In this document: piece by piece, positions 37,301-44,975 of the stretch | Numbering within the stretch: the first letter of the stretch is position 1 | How the letters are laid out: each line of letters starts with the position of its first letter | Assembly (NCBI GenBank): GCA_026390575.1 | Contig: JAPLFR010000011.1 | Span: 1-64,000, forward strand | DNA from: Ignavibacteriales bacterium | GTDB taxonomy: Bacteria > Bacteroidota > Ignavibacteria > UBA10030 | Reading direction: 5' to 3' | Length of the DNA: 64,000 nucleotides | The notes under the pieces: generated by a model | What the model saw: the letters and a program-made list of their open reading frames with translations, nothing else | What the model was told of the DNA's origin: nothing | Database searches by the model: none | Made by a program: the position numbers and the translations under genes

Positions 37301-37686
37301 ATTATGGCTTCGATCAGCAATTTTATTATCAATCGTTGCATCTGCCAGAAAGCACTGCGTATGACAATATTCCGGGTGATGATCGAATAAACGATTATCG
37401 GAAAGACGGTGTTGCTTTCCAACCAATAGAACAAGCCGGTAATGTGTATTCAATCGATCCTAATAGTATCCATTATACCGCGAGTGGACAGTCTGCAATA
37501 TATTATAACACACCGACTAAACAATACTTGAGATATGTGAATAATAGTTGGTCAGAAGTGCCGAGCGGTGAGATGAAACAAATCTTGGATGATAAAGCAT
37601 ATATTGATATGCCAAATATTACATCGTCTGCTTTTTTAGATCCGAGGCAGATTTTCTTCGGAATAAATATTTCATTTAATTTTTAA
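34396..37686 (+). CDS. TonB-dependent receptor with carboxypeptidase-like N-terminal domain
   Basis: The 1096-residue receptor begins with a signal peptide (residues 1-26), then a CarboxypepD_reg-like domain (GKIAGRVMDKETGEPLIGVNVVIKG, shown here only in part as GRVMDKETGEPLIGVNV). A plug (MIRGGTSDQLLLQIDGI, then VSIEKGGFNAEYGQVQSGIINIV) and a beta-barrel ending FFGINISFNF with terminal Phe follow. The family imports bulky ligands across the outer membrane by TonB energy. SD AAAGGAG is 7 nt before the ATG. No SusD gene follows; instead a large secreted protein does. Sequence alone does not give the ligand; the downstream GH5/GH94 genes suggest a cello-oligosaccharide. Confidence 0.88.
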   Translation: MLSDKYRILVYVVLLFTLTVNFVLAGTTGKIAGRVMDKETGEPLIGVNVVIKGSSLGAATDIDGYFAILNIPPGVHTVVASMVGYSLVTVNEVRVLIDQTTPVDIQMAPQSIEASAVDIVAERNVIKKDVSTSVSSVQTEEIQALPVSSVNQIVGLQAGVEDGMMIRGGTSDQLLLQIDGITQRDPRDNTPISTVALTSIQEVSIEKGGFNAEYGQVQSGIINIVGKEGNASKYSAAAQVRYSPPGPKNFGISFFDPNSVWNKAYLDPAVCWTGTDNGSWDYYTQRQYLPFEGWNAVSQRLLKDDNPYNDLSPAAAQRVWEWEHRRRPQTDQPDYNIDASFGGPVPFISSSLGDLRFFTSYTLNREMSFVPLTRDDYKEYNWSIKVNSDISKDMKLMLTANTGSFYTSAKNIEGDIFHNPTDYFHSPFSIAQTFVDRDGQFYSNGYYSDVQVKNLTLGAKFTHVITPTTFYEVSIENVNRYYTTGPVAGRNQLKYIDPTDLAKYNQYGEDSVTVIRLDYNGDPNLVYIGDPAARHEVVPGYWVSEVPMGYSSKNDNSPISGMFLGGHSGEDLDSSIVRSYKAKFDLTSQVNKSNMVKFGVEFNSYDLKLNYAFVAPGYGSRNAVNTEWKPYQFAAYLQDKIEMYGFIANVGLRMDVSNPNTDWVVVDPFDKSYYSSDYNANADYPKQKASVNVSFSPRLGISHPITENSKLYFNYGHFLQLPAYQEVLRLGRGANGSLSNSGDPNLIPAKTIAYELGYDHVLFDYYLLQIQAYYRDISDVQAYTQYTSDLKGIGYYKATNNRYADIRGFELTFRKSEGDWVRGFVTYTYEVSTNGAFGAAAINDDPAVQRQLDQTTQSLYQQKPIPQPHARASVTFLTPKNLGPDILGLKPLDNWSLNILADWRAGSWLNYNPKGAQEYLNIPNVQLADYFNIDLRLNKSFNFKNINLMVFIDVRNLFNIRRLSGVGYYYGFDQQFYYQSLHLPESTAYDNIPGDDRINDYRKDGVAFQPIEQAGNVYSIDPNSIHYTASGQSAIYYNTPTKQYLRYVNNSWSEVPSGEMKQILDDKAYIDMPNITSSAFLDPRQIFFGINISFNF

Positions 37687-37702
37687 ATAAGGAATTACGA
37701 TA

Positions 37703-40462
37703 ATGAGAGGTGATAATAACATGGTGAGAAATTACATGAGAAAAATTGCAATTGTTATATCTCTTTTCTCTCTATTGACAATTGTAAATTTTCAGCGGGT
37801 CCATGCACAAGTCGTGGGGACGGAACCACAGGTCATAAAATGGTTGTCGGCAAGTGCATTACGTTCTTGGTTCTCGAATTTGGGATCAGAAATTGAATAT
37901 GGAAGACGGGACAGGGCAACATACCAGAATGTGGATCAGATTGATGGATTATGTTGGCCTAATGAATATAGTATAAGAATGAAGGGTATAAAGGTCGGAA
38001 AATCACTGTGGATTGGTACAACAGATTTTGCTGATCCGATTTCAAATACTACATATCCACATAAAGTCGTTTGCATGGGTGGAAGGATGATAGTATCAGG
38101 AACAGAGGTTTTTTCAGATGAATTAAGTCTCATAGGTACATTACCACATCCCAATGTATATGTAGATGATGCACGCGCTTCCGCGCGCGATTATGATGAT
38201 GTTCTTGATAAAGAAGATAATGCTCAGGTTGCAGACAGAGTAATGATGAATAGATTTCATACAAGTATTGGAGTTTCTGTAACAAGGAAAGTATTGGCTT
38301 TTTCACAACAGTACAACGATAACTATTATATTTATGAATATACATTTAAAAACACGGGTATTATTGATGGAAGCGGACAGAAAAAATTAGATAAAACTCT
38401 TACAGGAGTTTATTTTTATTTGCAAAACCGGTTAGCCTACTCTGGTATGTCGGTAAGTGCAACGGGCGCTTATTTCTGGCTTTCAGGTGGTAATTGGGGA
38501 AGAAATACAATAAATGATGTAATTAGAAAAGATGGCCCTACCCCTGGCGAATTCAGAGCTGATTTTTCGTATTGGGGACCGTTGTCAACGACTGCTTTTG
38601 GAAGCCCATCAGCAGATATAGGGGGGCCTGGGCCGAATGCGACAGCTGTAACTCAATTAGGAGCTACTGATTTCGGGGGTATGGTTGTATTGCATGCCGA
38701 TAAAGCACCTAATGACCCAACGGATGACATAACACAACCAACAACAACGAAGTTTGTAGGATCAGACAATGGTATTGATTTACAACCAAGTCAATATAAC
38801 CAGCTTTTGATGGATCAAAAATATACGATATATATGGCAGGAGGCCACTACGCTCAAACTCAGGCAGATCAAGTAGGAAAAGATGCGAATGGGTGGCCAA
38901 CTAATTATGCAAATACTTGGGGAAATGATGCGGGTGGATACAAGTCTACTCAAGGTTTTGGACCATATACACTTGCGCCTGGAGATAGCATACGTATTGT
39001 GGTAGCAGAATGTGTTGCAGGTATAAGCTGGAATAAAGCATGCGAAGTTGCAAAAAACTGGTTTGCGGTTAGGAATAGTACTTCTAATCCTCAATTAGTT
39101 CTGCCTGCAGGATACAAAAATGGAGCGGTTACAACAGATGCTAATGAATATAAAAATGCCTGGGTGTTTTCTGGTAAAGACTCTTTGTTTCAGACTTTTA
39201 GAAGAGCGATAGCAAATTATAATAGTAACTATGCAATACCCCAGCCGCCACCGCCACCGGATCTTTTTCAAGTTAATTCGGGCGGTGATCGAATAAAGAT
39301 TAAATGGTCTAAGAGTGCTGAATCGAGCCCCCATTTTGACGGCTACAGACTCTTTCGAAGCGAAGGCAAAACAGATACAACATACGGAGATCCCATCTTT
39401 GAGTGTGGCAAGAGTACAGGTAACCTTGTAAATTCATTCGATGATCAAAGTGCAAAACGTGGATCTAACTATTATTACTATATTCAATCGAAAGATGACG
39501 GATCAACGAATCCAGGAGATCCTAGTTTAAATATACCTGCACATGAACCATTGGTAAGCAGCAGATATTTAACGATGACAATGAACCCTGCATATTTAAC
39601 ACGTCCGGCGGGTGTTGCGCTTACAAATGTAAATACGATTGCTACATATCAAGGCAACGATACTACTACAGATTTTATACTGCCGAAAACTGTCGCAGAT
39701 TCTACAGGAACTGTAGTGAGAGGTTTATCCGTCACGGTAGATGGTGTCAGGCAAATTCCTGCTTTATATACAATAATGGTTAATACCTCACGAATTACAT
39801 ATGTTACTGCTGGTGCAACAATACTACGACCTGATACATTAAGATTTGTAAAAGCACCGCATGGGACTATTGAAGTGACACTCATCGCTCCCGTTAATCC
39901 GCGTGTGAATATGATAATTATAGGAGATAGCATTCATACTAAATTTGGTCTCCCTGAATTCGTGACAGATAGTAAAGGCAATAAGATATACGATGTAAAA
40001 GTATCTGACATGAGTGGTGAAATTTCATCAGGATTATATACCATAGTTGCAGATACGATAATTTTCACGCAGGTTTACACACGTCGAGATACTTTAACAG
40101 TATTGCTTACATCTCAAGTGCAAAGAAATTACTTGCTCTCAGCAATCAGAGTGGTTCCGAATCCTTACAATATAAAAGCGAGGAATATTCAATATGGACA
40201 GAATGATCCCACTTCTATAGATAAACTAGGATTTTACAATCTTCCACCTGTTTGCAGAATAAAAATATACACTGAATTAGGTGATTTAATCGCAACCATA
40301 GACCATACCAATGGTAGTGGCGACGATTATTGGTATTCACTAACATCTTCAAGACAAGTTGTCGCCAGTGGCTTATATATAGCTTATATTGAAGTTACTG
40401 AAGATTCCCAAAATTATAGGAAAGGCGACAATATTTTTAAGAAATTTATTATCATAAGATGA
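37703..40462 (+). CDS. Large secreted partner protein with FnIII module, function unknown
   Basis: The 919-residue product has a hydrophobic signal segment at about residues 12-34 (preferred start 37703 with AAGGAATTACGATA upstream; ATGs at 37721 and 37736 are alternatives). The N-terminal half is a domain I do not recognise. A proline-rich hinge (QPPPPPD) near residue 515 leads into an FnIII-like module (about 520-610). The C-terminus (VVPNPYNIKARNIQ, then VASGLYIAYIEV, ending FKKFIIIR) looks like a FlgD-like or divergent T9SS sorting domain. It is 16 bp after the TonB receptor and takes the place usually held by SusD. A surface glycan-binding role is plausible but not shown. Confidence 0.7.
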   Translation: MRGDNNMVRNYMRKIAIVISLFSLLTIVNFQRVHAQVVGTEPQVIKWLSASALRSWFSNLGSEIEYGRRDRATYQNVDQIDGLCWPNEYSIRMKGIKVGKSLWIGTTDFADPISNTTYPHKVVCMGGRMIVSGTEVFSDELSLIGTLPHPNVYVDDARASARDYDDVLDKEDNAQVADRVMMNRFHTSIGVSVTRKVLAFSQQYNDNYYIYEYTFKNTGIIDGSGQKKLDKTLTGVYFYLQNRLAYSGMSVSATGAYFWLSGGNWGRNTINDVIRKDGPTPGEFRADFSYWGPLSTTAFGSPSADIGGPGPNATAVTQLGATDFGGMVVLHADKAPNDPTDDITQPTTTKFVGSDNGIDLQPSQYNQLLMDQKYTIYMAGGHYAQTQADQVGKDANGWPTNYANTWGNDAGGYKSTQGFGPYTLAPGDSIRIVVAECVAGISWNKACEVAKNWFAVRNSTSNPQLVLPAGYKNGAVTTDANEYKNAWVFSGKDSLFQTFRRAIANYNSNYAIPQPPPPPDLFQVNSGGDRIKIKWSKSAESSPHFDGYRLFRSEGKTDTTYGDPIFECGKSTGNLVNSFDDQSAKRGSNYYYYIQSKDDGSTNPGDPSLNIPAHEPLVSSRYLTMTMNPAYLTRPAGVALTNVNTIATYQGNDTTTDFILPKTVADSTGTVVRGLSVTVDGVRQIPALYTIMVNTSRITYVTAGATILRPDTLRFVKAPHGTIEVTLIAPVNPRVNMIIIGDSIHTKFGLPEFVTDSKGNKIYDVKVSDMSGEISSGLYTIVADTIIFTQVYTRRDTLTVLLTSQVQRNYLLSAIRVVPNPYNIKARNIQYGQNDPTSIDKLGFYNLPPVCRIKIYTELGDLIATIDHTNGSGDDYWYSLTSSRQVVASGLYIAYIEVTEDSQNYRKGDNIFKKFIIIR

Positions 40463-40508
40463 TTATACCCATCTATACGAGAATGTATATCGAATAGGAG
40501 ATTAAAAC

Positions 40509-41507
40509 GTGAAGCGAATACAAAATACATGCTTGGCTTTAATAATAACGGCGTTATGTGCGACCATGTCCTTCAGTCAGATAAAATTGGCTCAGACAGG
40601 ATTTAATTTTTTGAGTGTATCCTCTGATGCGAGATCAAGCGGGATAGGCGGCGCTGTAAATTCATTCTCAGGATTCTCGGGCGCGATGTCCTATAATCCG
40701 GCTTCTATGGCTGAAATGCCAACGTTACTCAGCGCTACTTTTAGCATGAATAAATGGATAGCTGATATCAATTACTTATCGGCCAGTGTAATACTATCAC
40801 CAGCTTCTGGAGATTATGGTACGGTTGGTCTAAGTGTACAAACCGTTGATTACGGAGACGTTGAAGGGACAATGGTTGATAGAAATAATCCGAATGGATA
40901 TTTTGACACTGGTATTATAAACCCTACTGCTCTTGCGGTAGGACTTGGTTATTCTAAAATGATCAGTAAGCAATTTGGCCTTGGCGCTCGAATCAAATAT
41001 GCATATCAATCGCTGGGTGAAAGTACGTTTTTTGACAATACTTCAGCGGATGTTACGACAAAGAAAAATAAAGCTGATGCAATTGCCTATGATTTTGGAA
41101 CGATCTATAAGACGGGTATTAAAAGCATCGCATTTGGAATGTCTGTGACGAACTTTTCACAAGAGATCAAATTTGAAAGTGAAGGTTTTCAGCTTCCTTT
41201 GCTTTTCACCTTCGGTGTTTCAGCCAATCTTTTTGATCTCATCAACCTCCCGCAATCTAATCAAGAGTTCATGATAGCTGTTGACTGGACTCATCCAAGA
41301 TCACATCCGGAACAAATAAAAATTGGAGCGGAATATAAATTTATGAATTTACTTTCTCTGAGAGGTGGATACGTCGGTGGCAATGATGAAAATAAATTCA
41401 CCTATGGAGTTGGCATTTCTTCTTTCGGTTTTGCAATTGATTATTCATATACTCCGTTTGGAGTATTTGGTAATGTTCAGCAAGTCACAGCATGTGTCTC
41501 ATTGTAA
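40509..41507 (+). CDS. PorV/PorQ family outer-membrane protein
   Basis: The 332-residue product has a signal peptide (residues 1-24) and the PorV/PorQ opening FNFLSVSSDARSSGIGGAVNSFSGFSGAMSYNPASMAE (quoted in part: SSDARSSGIGGA, about residues 37-48). It forms a repeated beta-barrel to the end, with LGLGYSKMI-like strands and terminal residues CVSL. The start codon is GTG, supported by GGAG 8 nt upstream. PorV shuttles T9SS cargo to the surface anchoring machinery; PorQ-like paralogues occur in many FCB genomes, and this one sits inside a nutrient locus next to T9SS cargoes. Whether it serves T9SS or acts as a fatty-acid-transporter-like channel is open. Confidence 0.75.
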   Translation: MKRIQNTCLALIITALCATMSFSQIKLAQTGFNFLSVSSDARSSGIGGAVNSFSGFSGAMSYNPASMAEMPTLLSATFSMNKWIADINYLSASVILSPASGDYGTVGLSVQTVDYGDVEGTMVDRNNPNGYFDTGIINPTALAVGLGYSKMISKQFGLGARIKYAYQSLGESTFFDNTSADVTTKKNKADAIAYDFGTIYKTGIKSIAFGMSVTNFSQEIKFESEGFQLPLLFTFGVSANLFDLINLPQSNQEFMIAVDWTHPRSHPEQIKIGAEYKFMNLLSLRGGYVGGNDENKFTYGVGISSFGFAIDYSYTPFGVFGNVQQVTACVSL

Positions 41508-41525
41508 AATGTATAAGGGTAAATT

Positions 41526-42908
41526 ATGAAAAATGAAAAATTAAAACAAAGAACTTTTGCAAAGGGATTTATTGCACCGTGGTCGATCTTCTTTGCATGG
41601 TGTATTTTTATTATACCAGTACTATTTAACGCTTGCGAATACAAGAACAAGCCTGGAATTATATATGATCCCTCAATGGTTATGGATACTACTGGCAAGC
41701 CAACCATTACCGGCTTTACACCGGCAGCCGGTGCATTCGCGGGAGTTAGAGAAATTCAAATTAACGGTTCTAATTTAGGATTAAAAAATGGTACGGATAC
41801 AGATTGGGTTTTTGTTGGTGGAGTGAGCCCATTAATCAAAGAAATACATGACTCATATATAACGATCTATAGACCAAAATTAGCAAACGATCATTATAAT
41901 ATACCTATTTCTGTAAGTGTTACAAACATGAAAATGCCGACAGAATCTTCCAGCGCCAGTTATTACGTTGAATCTCCGGGCACTATTACAGGTGATTATT
42001 CCAGCAATTCCGGTGCTTCTACAATGTTGACAGCAACTGAGTTTGATAAGAATGAAAATATTTATGTAATGAGTGTAGGTAAAAATTTATATAAAACCGA
42101 TTCTGCAGGTGTTACACGAACGACAATATTAAATTCACAAAACATGGTACCGTCTGAATATGCGTCGATCACCACTATAGCTTTTGGCCCGGGTTCTAAA
42201 GATAAAAATCTCTTTATTGCAGATGGTAAAAGCAACATTGGACGCATTGATGTTTATGATACGTTAAATAGAACCGGTACTAAATCTCCATCGCCAGTTA
42301 AGTTAATCACACCTGCACCGGTGAGCGGACTGGACTTTGATGAAAATGGTAATATGTACGTCGCCGGCAATGCAAATCTTTATATCGCCGATACCTCGGT
42401 TGGCAACAGTACTGCTCCAACGTTTAATACGATTTCAGGTTATGCAGGTGTAACCAACTTAATAAAAATTCGCATAATTAAGGAATCAGGCAGCCAATAT
42501 ATTTATTATGCTGATTCTCTGCATGTTTGGAAAAGTCAAATATCGGGTAGTGCGTTGGTTAGCACTTCATCATTGGTTGACTTAAATACTCATCCCGAGT
42601 TAACCGGCTGCAAACTCAGTTCATTTGAAGTTGATATAAATGGCTCCCTTTTCCTTTGTCTAAAGAATCATCCAAAGTATTCCTTATTTTTTAGAGAAAT
42701 TGATGGTTCAATAACTCCATTTTATTACGATCAAACTATTTTACCAAAAACTGTTGAAAGGATAGTTTGGGGCTATAGAAAGAATCTCTATCTCATAAGC
42801 GGCTCATTACAGACTGTACCTGGTACATACGACGCTGGCAGAATATATAGATTGGTCATGGATAGGTATGGTGCGCCATACAATGGCCGGAAATTTATAA
42901 AAAAATAA
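41526..42908 (+). CDS. IPT/TIG-domain lipoprotein with beta-propeller-like region
   Basis: The 460-residue product has a hydrophobic N-terminal segment ending in the lipobox LFNAC (Cys at residue 37), so it is a lipoprotein. Residues about 54-150 form an IPT/TIG module (PTITGFTPAAGAFAGVREIQINGSNLG, quoted here in part as TITGFTPAAGAFAGV). The rest has repeated strands with DxNGNMYVAGN-like and DxNENIYVMS-like openings, as in NHL or PQQ-like propellers. Lipoproteins with TIG domains in TonB-receptor loci are often surface glycan-binding proteins. It starts 19 bp after the PorV-like gene. Function in oligosaccharide capture is inferred. Confidence 0.7.
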   Translation: MKNEKLKQRTFAKGFIAPWSIFFAWCIFIIPVLFNACEYKNKPGIIYDPSMVMDTTGKPTITGFTPAAGAFAGVREIQINGSNLGLKNGTDTDWVFVGGVSPLIKEIHDSYITIYRPKLANDHYNIPISVSVTNMKMPTESSSASYYVESPGTITGDYSSNSGASTMLTATEFDKNENIYVMSVGKNLYKTDSAGVTRTTILNSQNMVPSEYASITTIAFGPGSKDKNLFIADGKSNIGRIDVYDTLNRTGTKSPSPVKLITPAPVSGLDFDENGNMYVAGNANLYIADTSVGNSTAPTFNTISGYAGVTNLIKIRIIKESGSQYIYYADSLHVWKSQISGSALVSTSSLVDLNTHPELTGCKLSSFEVDINGSLFLCLKNHPKYSLFFREIDGSITPFYYDQTILPKTVERIVWGYRKNLYLISGSLQTVPGTYDAGRIYRLVMDRYGAPYNGRKFIKK

Positions 42909-42916
42909 AAAAACCA

Positions 42917-42945
42917 TTGACTTATATAAAATGTATTGTTAATGT
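42917..42945 (+). promoter_or_regulatory. Possible sigma-70-type promoter before the CBM9 gene
   Basis: TTGACT (42917-42922), a 17-nt spacer and TAATGT (42940-42945) suit a vegetative promoter. The following leader of about 200 nt up to 43155 contains two strong SD-like stretches (aaaggaggttcccc near 43003 and gaaaggaggttttt near 43047) with no gene directly after them. This suggests the CBM9 gene has its own promoter and leader. Confidence 0.3.
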
Positions 42946-43154
42946 ACAGTCAAGCAAGTCACTAATCCAGTGAGCGAAGGTAATTATTTATATTAAGGAA
43001 AGGAGGTTCCCCGAAAATATTCAATCAACAATACAATGTACTAGATGAAAGGAGGTTTTTATAGTCAGGGGGAAAGAATGTAATTTTTTAAACGGTCTTT
43101 TTTTAGTACTTGTTTGGTCAAACTATTCACAAATATATGTTTGGAGAAATGAAT

Positions 43155-44867
43155 ATGAAAAATATACTATTACTTCTTCTTAGTCTTGTCTTAATTGCAG
43201 GTATAGTTGAAGCAAAGATAGTTACGAAAGATAATCTGTATCAAATTCCAAAAACAAAAATTGCTCCGGTCATTGATGGACAGGTAGATGCTGTATGGAA
43301 TACTCTTGACTGGAATATGATGCGAAATTACCACACAGACGGTATATGTGATAGCGGTGCTGGCCTTACCGGTCTGAGCAAGATGATGTGGGATGCGAAT
43401 AATCTTTACATTTTGTTCTACACAGTAGACGATGTTGTTGTTGATATTCCATCAAATCCAACTTGGAATCAGGATGGTGTTGAACTCTTTCTTGATGGAT
43501 CCAATGACAAGACCGCAGAGACTGCCTTAAAAACTGGTCAGTACCAGTGGAACATCCCTCACTGGCTTAAAGGCCAAGAAGATGGGCATAAATATGTATC
43601 ATTCACGGGTGGTGTCGATACAACCGGCATCGAATTTAAAATTTACGATGTACTTGATACAGAAGGTTTCCCAGGATGGCAGCTTGAATTAAAAATTCCT
43701 CTTGATGCTTTAGGCATTGATGGATCTGCAGCTGACAATCAAAAAATTGGGCTGGAATTCCAAATGGATGAAAGTGATAATGGAACTGCACGTGAAAGCG
43801 ATGCGAAATGGTGGAGTGACAATGGCAGGTCATGGGCGGATGCATCACTTTGGGGCACCGGTATTCTTAGCACGAGAGAAGTAGATACTGTCCTTCAAAT
43901 TGTTAAAGCTTCTACAGCCATAACTCTTGATGGGCTAATGGATGAAGACTATAAAAATTCCAATTCTATTACCATGAATTACTTTAGAGTTGATGGTGCG
44001 ACAGATGTTTCAGGAACAGACCCAATGTTCGGTAGCTTCGTAACTGCCTATCCATTGTGGGATGCGAATAATTTTTACCTGTTCTGCGATGTCGTTGATG
44101 GTACTGTAATAGATGTTCCTACAAATCCGGGTTGGAATCAAGACGCTGTTGAACTTTTCCTTGATGGTGACAATGATCATACACCGGAAACTGCATTACA
44201 TGGCAATCAACACCAGCCTGTCGTCCCGCACTGGCTAAAAGGCCAAGAGGCTGGGCATATGTATTTGATGAATTGGGGAACAATGGACACAACCGGCATT
44301 GAAGTCAAAATTACTGATCATGATATGAGAGGTAACGATGGCTCCCTTACAGAAGAAGGAAGCGGCTTCAATGTAGAGTTTAAGATTCCTCTTGCAAATT
44401 TTGGTGTTGATGGCTCGAGTGGAGCTGGTGCGAAATTCGGATTCGAAATTCAACATGATAATGGTAACACAACTGTACGTGATGGCCAGCAAAAATGGTG
44501 GAGTCCCAATGGCAGGTCGTGGGCAGATGCATCACTTTGGGGCTATTGTCAGTTGAGTGATGAGATTATTAATACTAAAGTGAAGACATCATCGTCTGTT
44601 ATCAGCAGTTATAAACTGGAACAGAACTATCCGAATCCTTTCAACCCTTCCACGAAAATTACTTTTGAGCTTGCAAAGAGCGAGAAAGTAAAGCTTGCAG
44701 TTTATAACCTATTAGGAGAGCAAGTTGCAGAATTGGTAAATGGAATGATGAGTGCTTCATCTCATACCATTACTTTTAATGCACAGAATCTTGCCAGTGG
44801 TATCTATTTCTATAGATTAGAAGCTGGAAGCACAGTGTTATCAAAGAAGATGATATTACTTAAGTAA
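43155..44867 (+). CDS. Tandem CBM9-like carbohydrate-binding protein with T9SS sorting domain
   Basis: The preferred start is the ATG at 43155 (MKNILLLLLSLVLIAGIVEA, a standard signal peptide), 9 nt after GGAG. The TTG at 43110 would add a tail without function. The 570-residue product has two CBM9-like modules (about residues 20-250 and 260-480); each has IDG near the start, WNQDxVELFLDG, HWLKGQE and a WADASLWG end. The C-terminus has NYPNPFNPSTKITFELA and ends KKMILLK, a type A T9SS tail. The two modules are recent duplicates: aatggcaggtc(a/g)tgggc(g/a)gatgcatcac recurs at 43824 and 44510. No catalytic module is visible, so it probably displays cellulose- or oligosaccharide-binding sites at the surface. 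Confidence 0.85.
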   Translation: MKNILLLLLSLVLIAGIVEAKIVTKDNLYQIPKTKIAPVIDGQVDAVWNTLDWNMMRNYHTDGICDSGAGLTGLSKMMWDANNLYILFYTVDDVVVDIPSNPTWNQDGVELFLDGSNDKTAETALKTGQYQWNIPHWLKGQEDGHKYVSFTGGVDTTGIEFKIYDVLDTEGFPGWQLELKIPLDALGIDGSAADNQKIGLEFQMDESDNGTARESDAKWWSDNGRSWADASLWGTGILSTREVDTVLQIVKASTAITLDGLMDEDYKNSNSITMNYFRVDGATDVSGTDPMFGSFVTAYPLWDANNFYLFCDVVDGTVIDVPTNPGWNQDAVELFLDGDNDHTPETALHGNQHQPVVPHWLKGQEAGHMYLMNWGTMDTTGIEVKITDHDMRGNDGSLTEEGSGFNVEFKIPLANFGVDGSSGAGAKFGFEIQHDNGNTTVRDGQQKWWSPNGRSWADASLWGYCQLSDEIINTKVKTSSSVISSYKLEQNYPNPFNPSTKITFELAKSEKVKLAVYNLLGEQVAELVNGMMSASSHTITFNAQNLASGIYFYRLEAGSTVLSKKMILLK

Positions 44868-44894
44868 TTAAGTAATATTGAATTGAGGTCTAAG

Positions 44895-44937
44895 AAAGCG
44901 TCTGTGGCAGACACCTTGCACAGACGCTTTTTTTTGC
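44895..44937 (+). terminator. Rho-independent terminator after the CBM9 gene
   Basis: A perfect 12-bp stem (aaagcgtctgtg at 44895-44906 and its complement at 44919-44930) with a 12-nt loop is followed by a T-run. It starts 28 bp after the stop codon and closes the CBM9 transcript, so the symporter gene probably has its own promoter or depends on read-through. Confidence 0.93.
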
Positions 44938-44975
44938 CAATCCTAAATACATAGTAGCCATTGGAGCTTAGAAAT

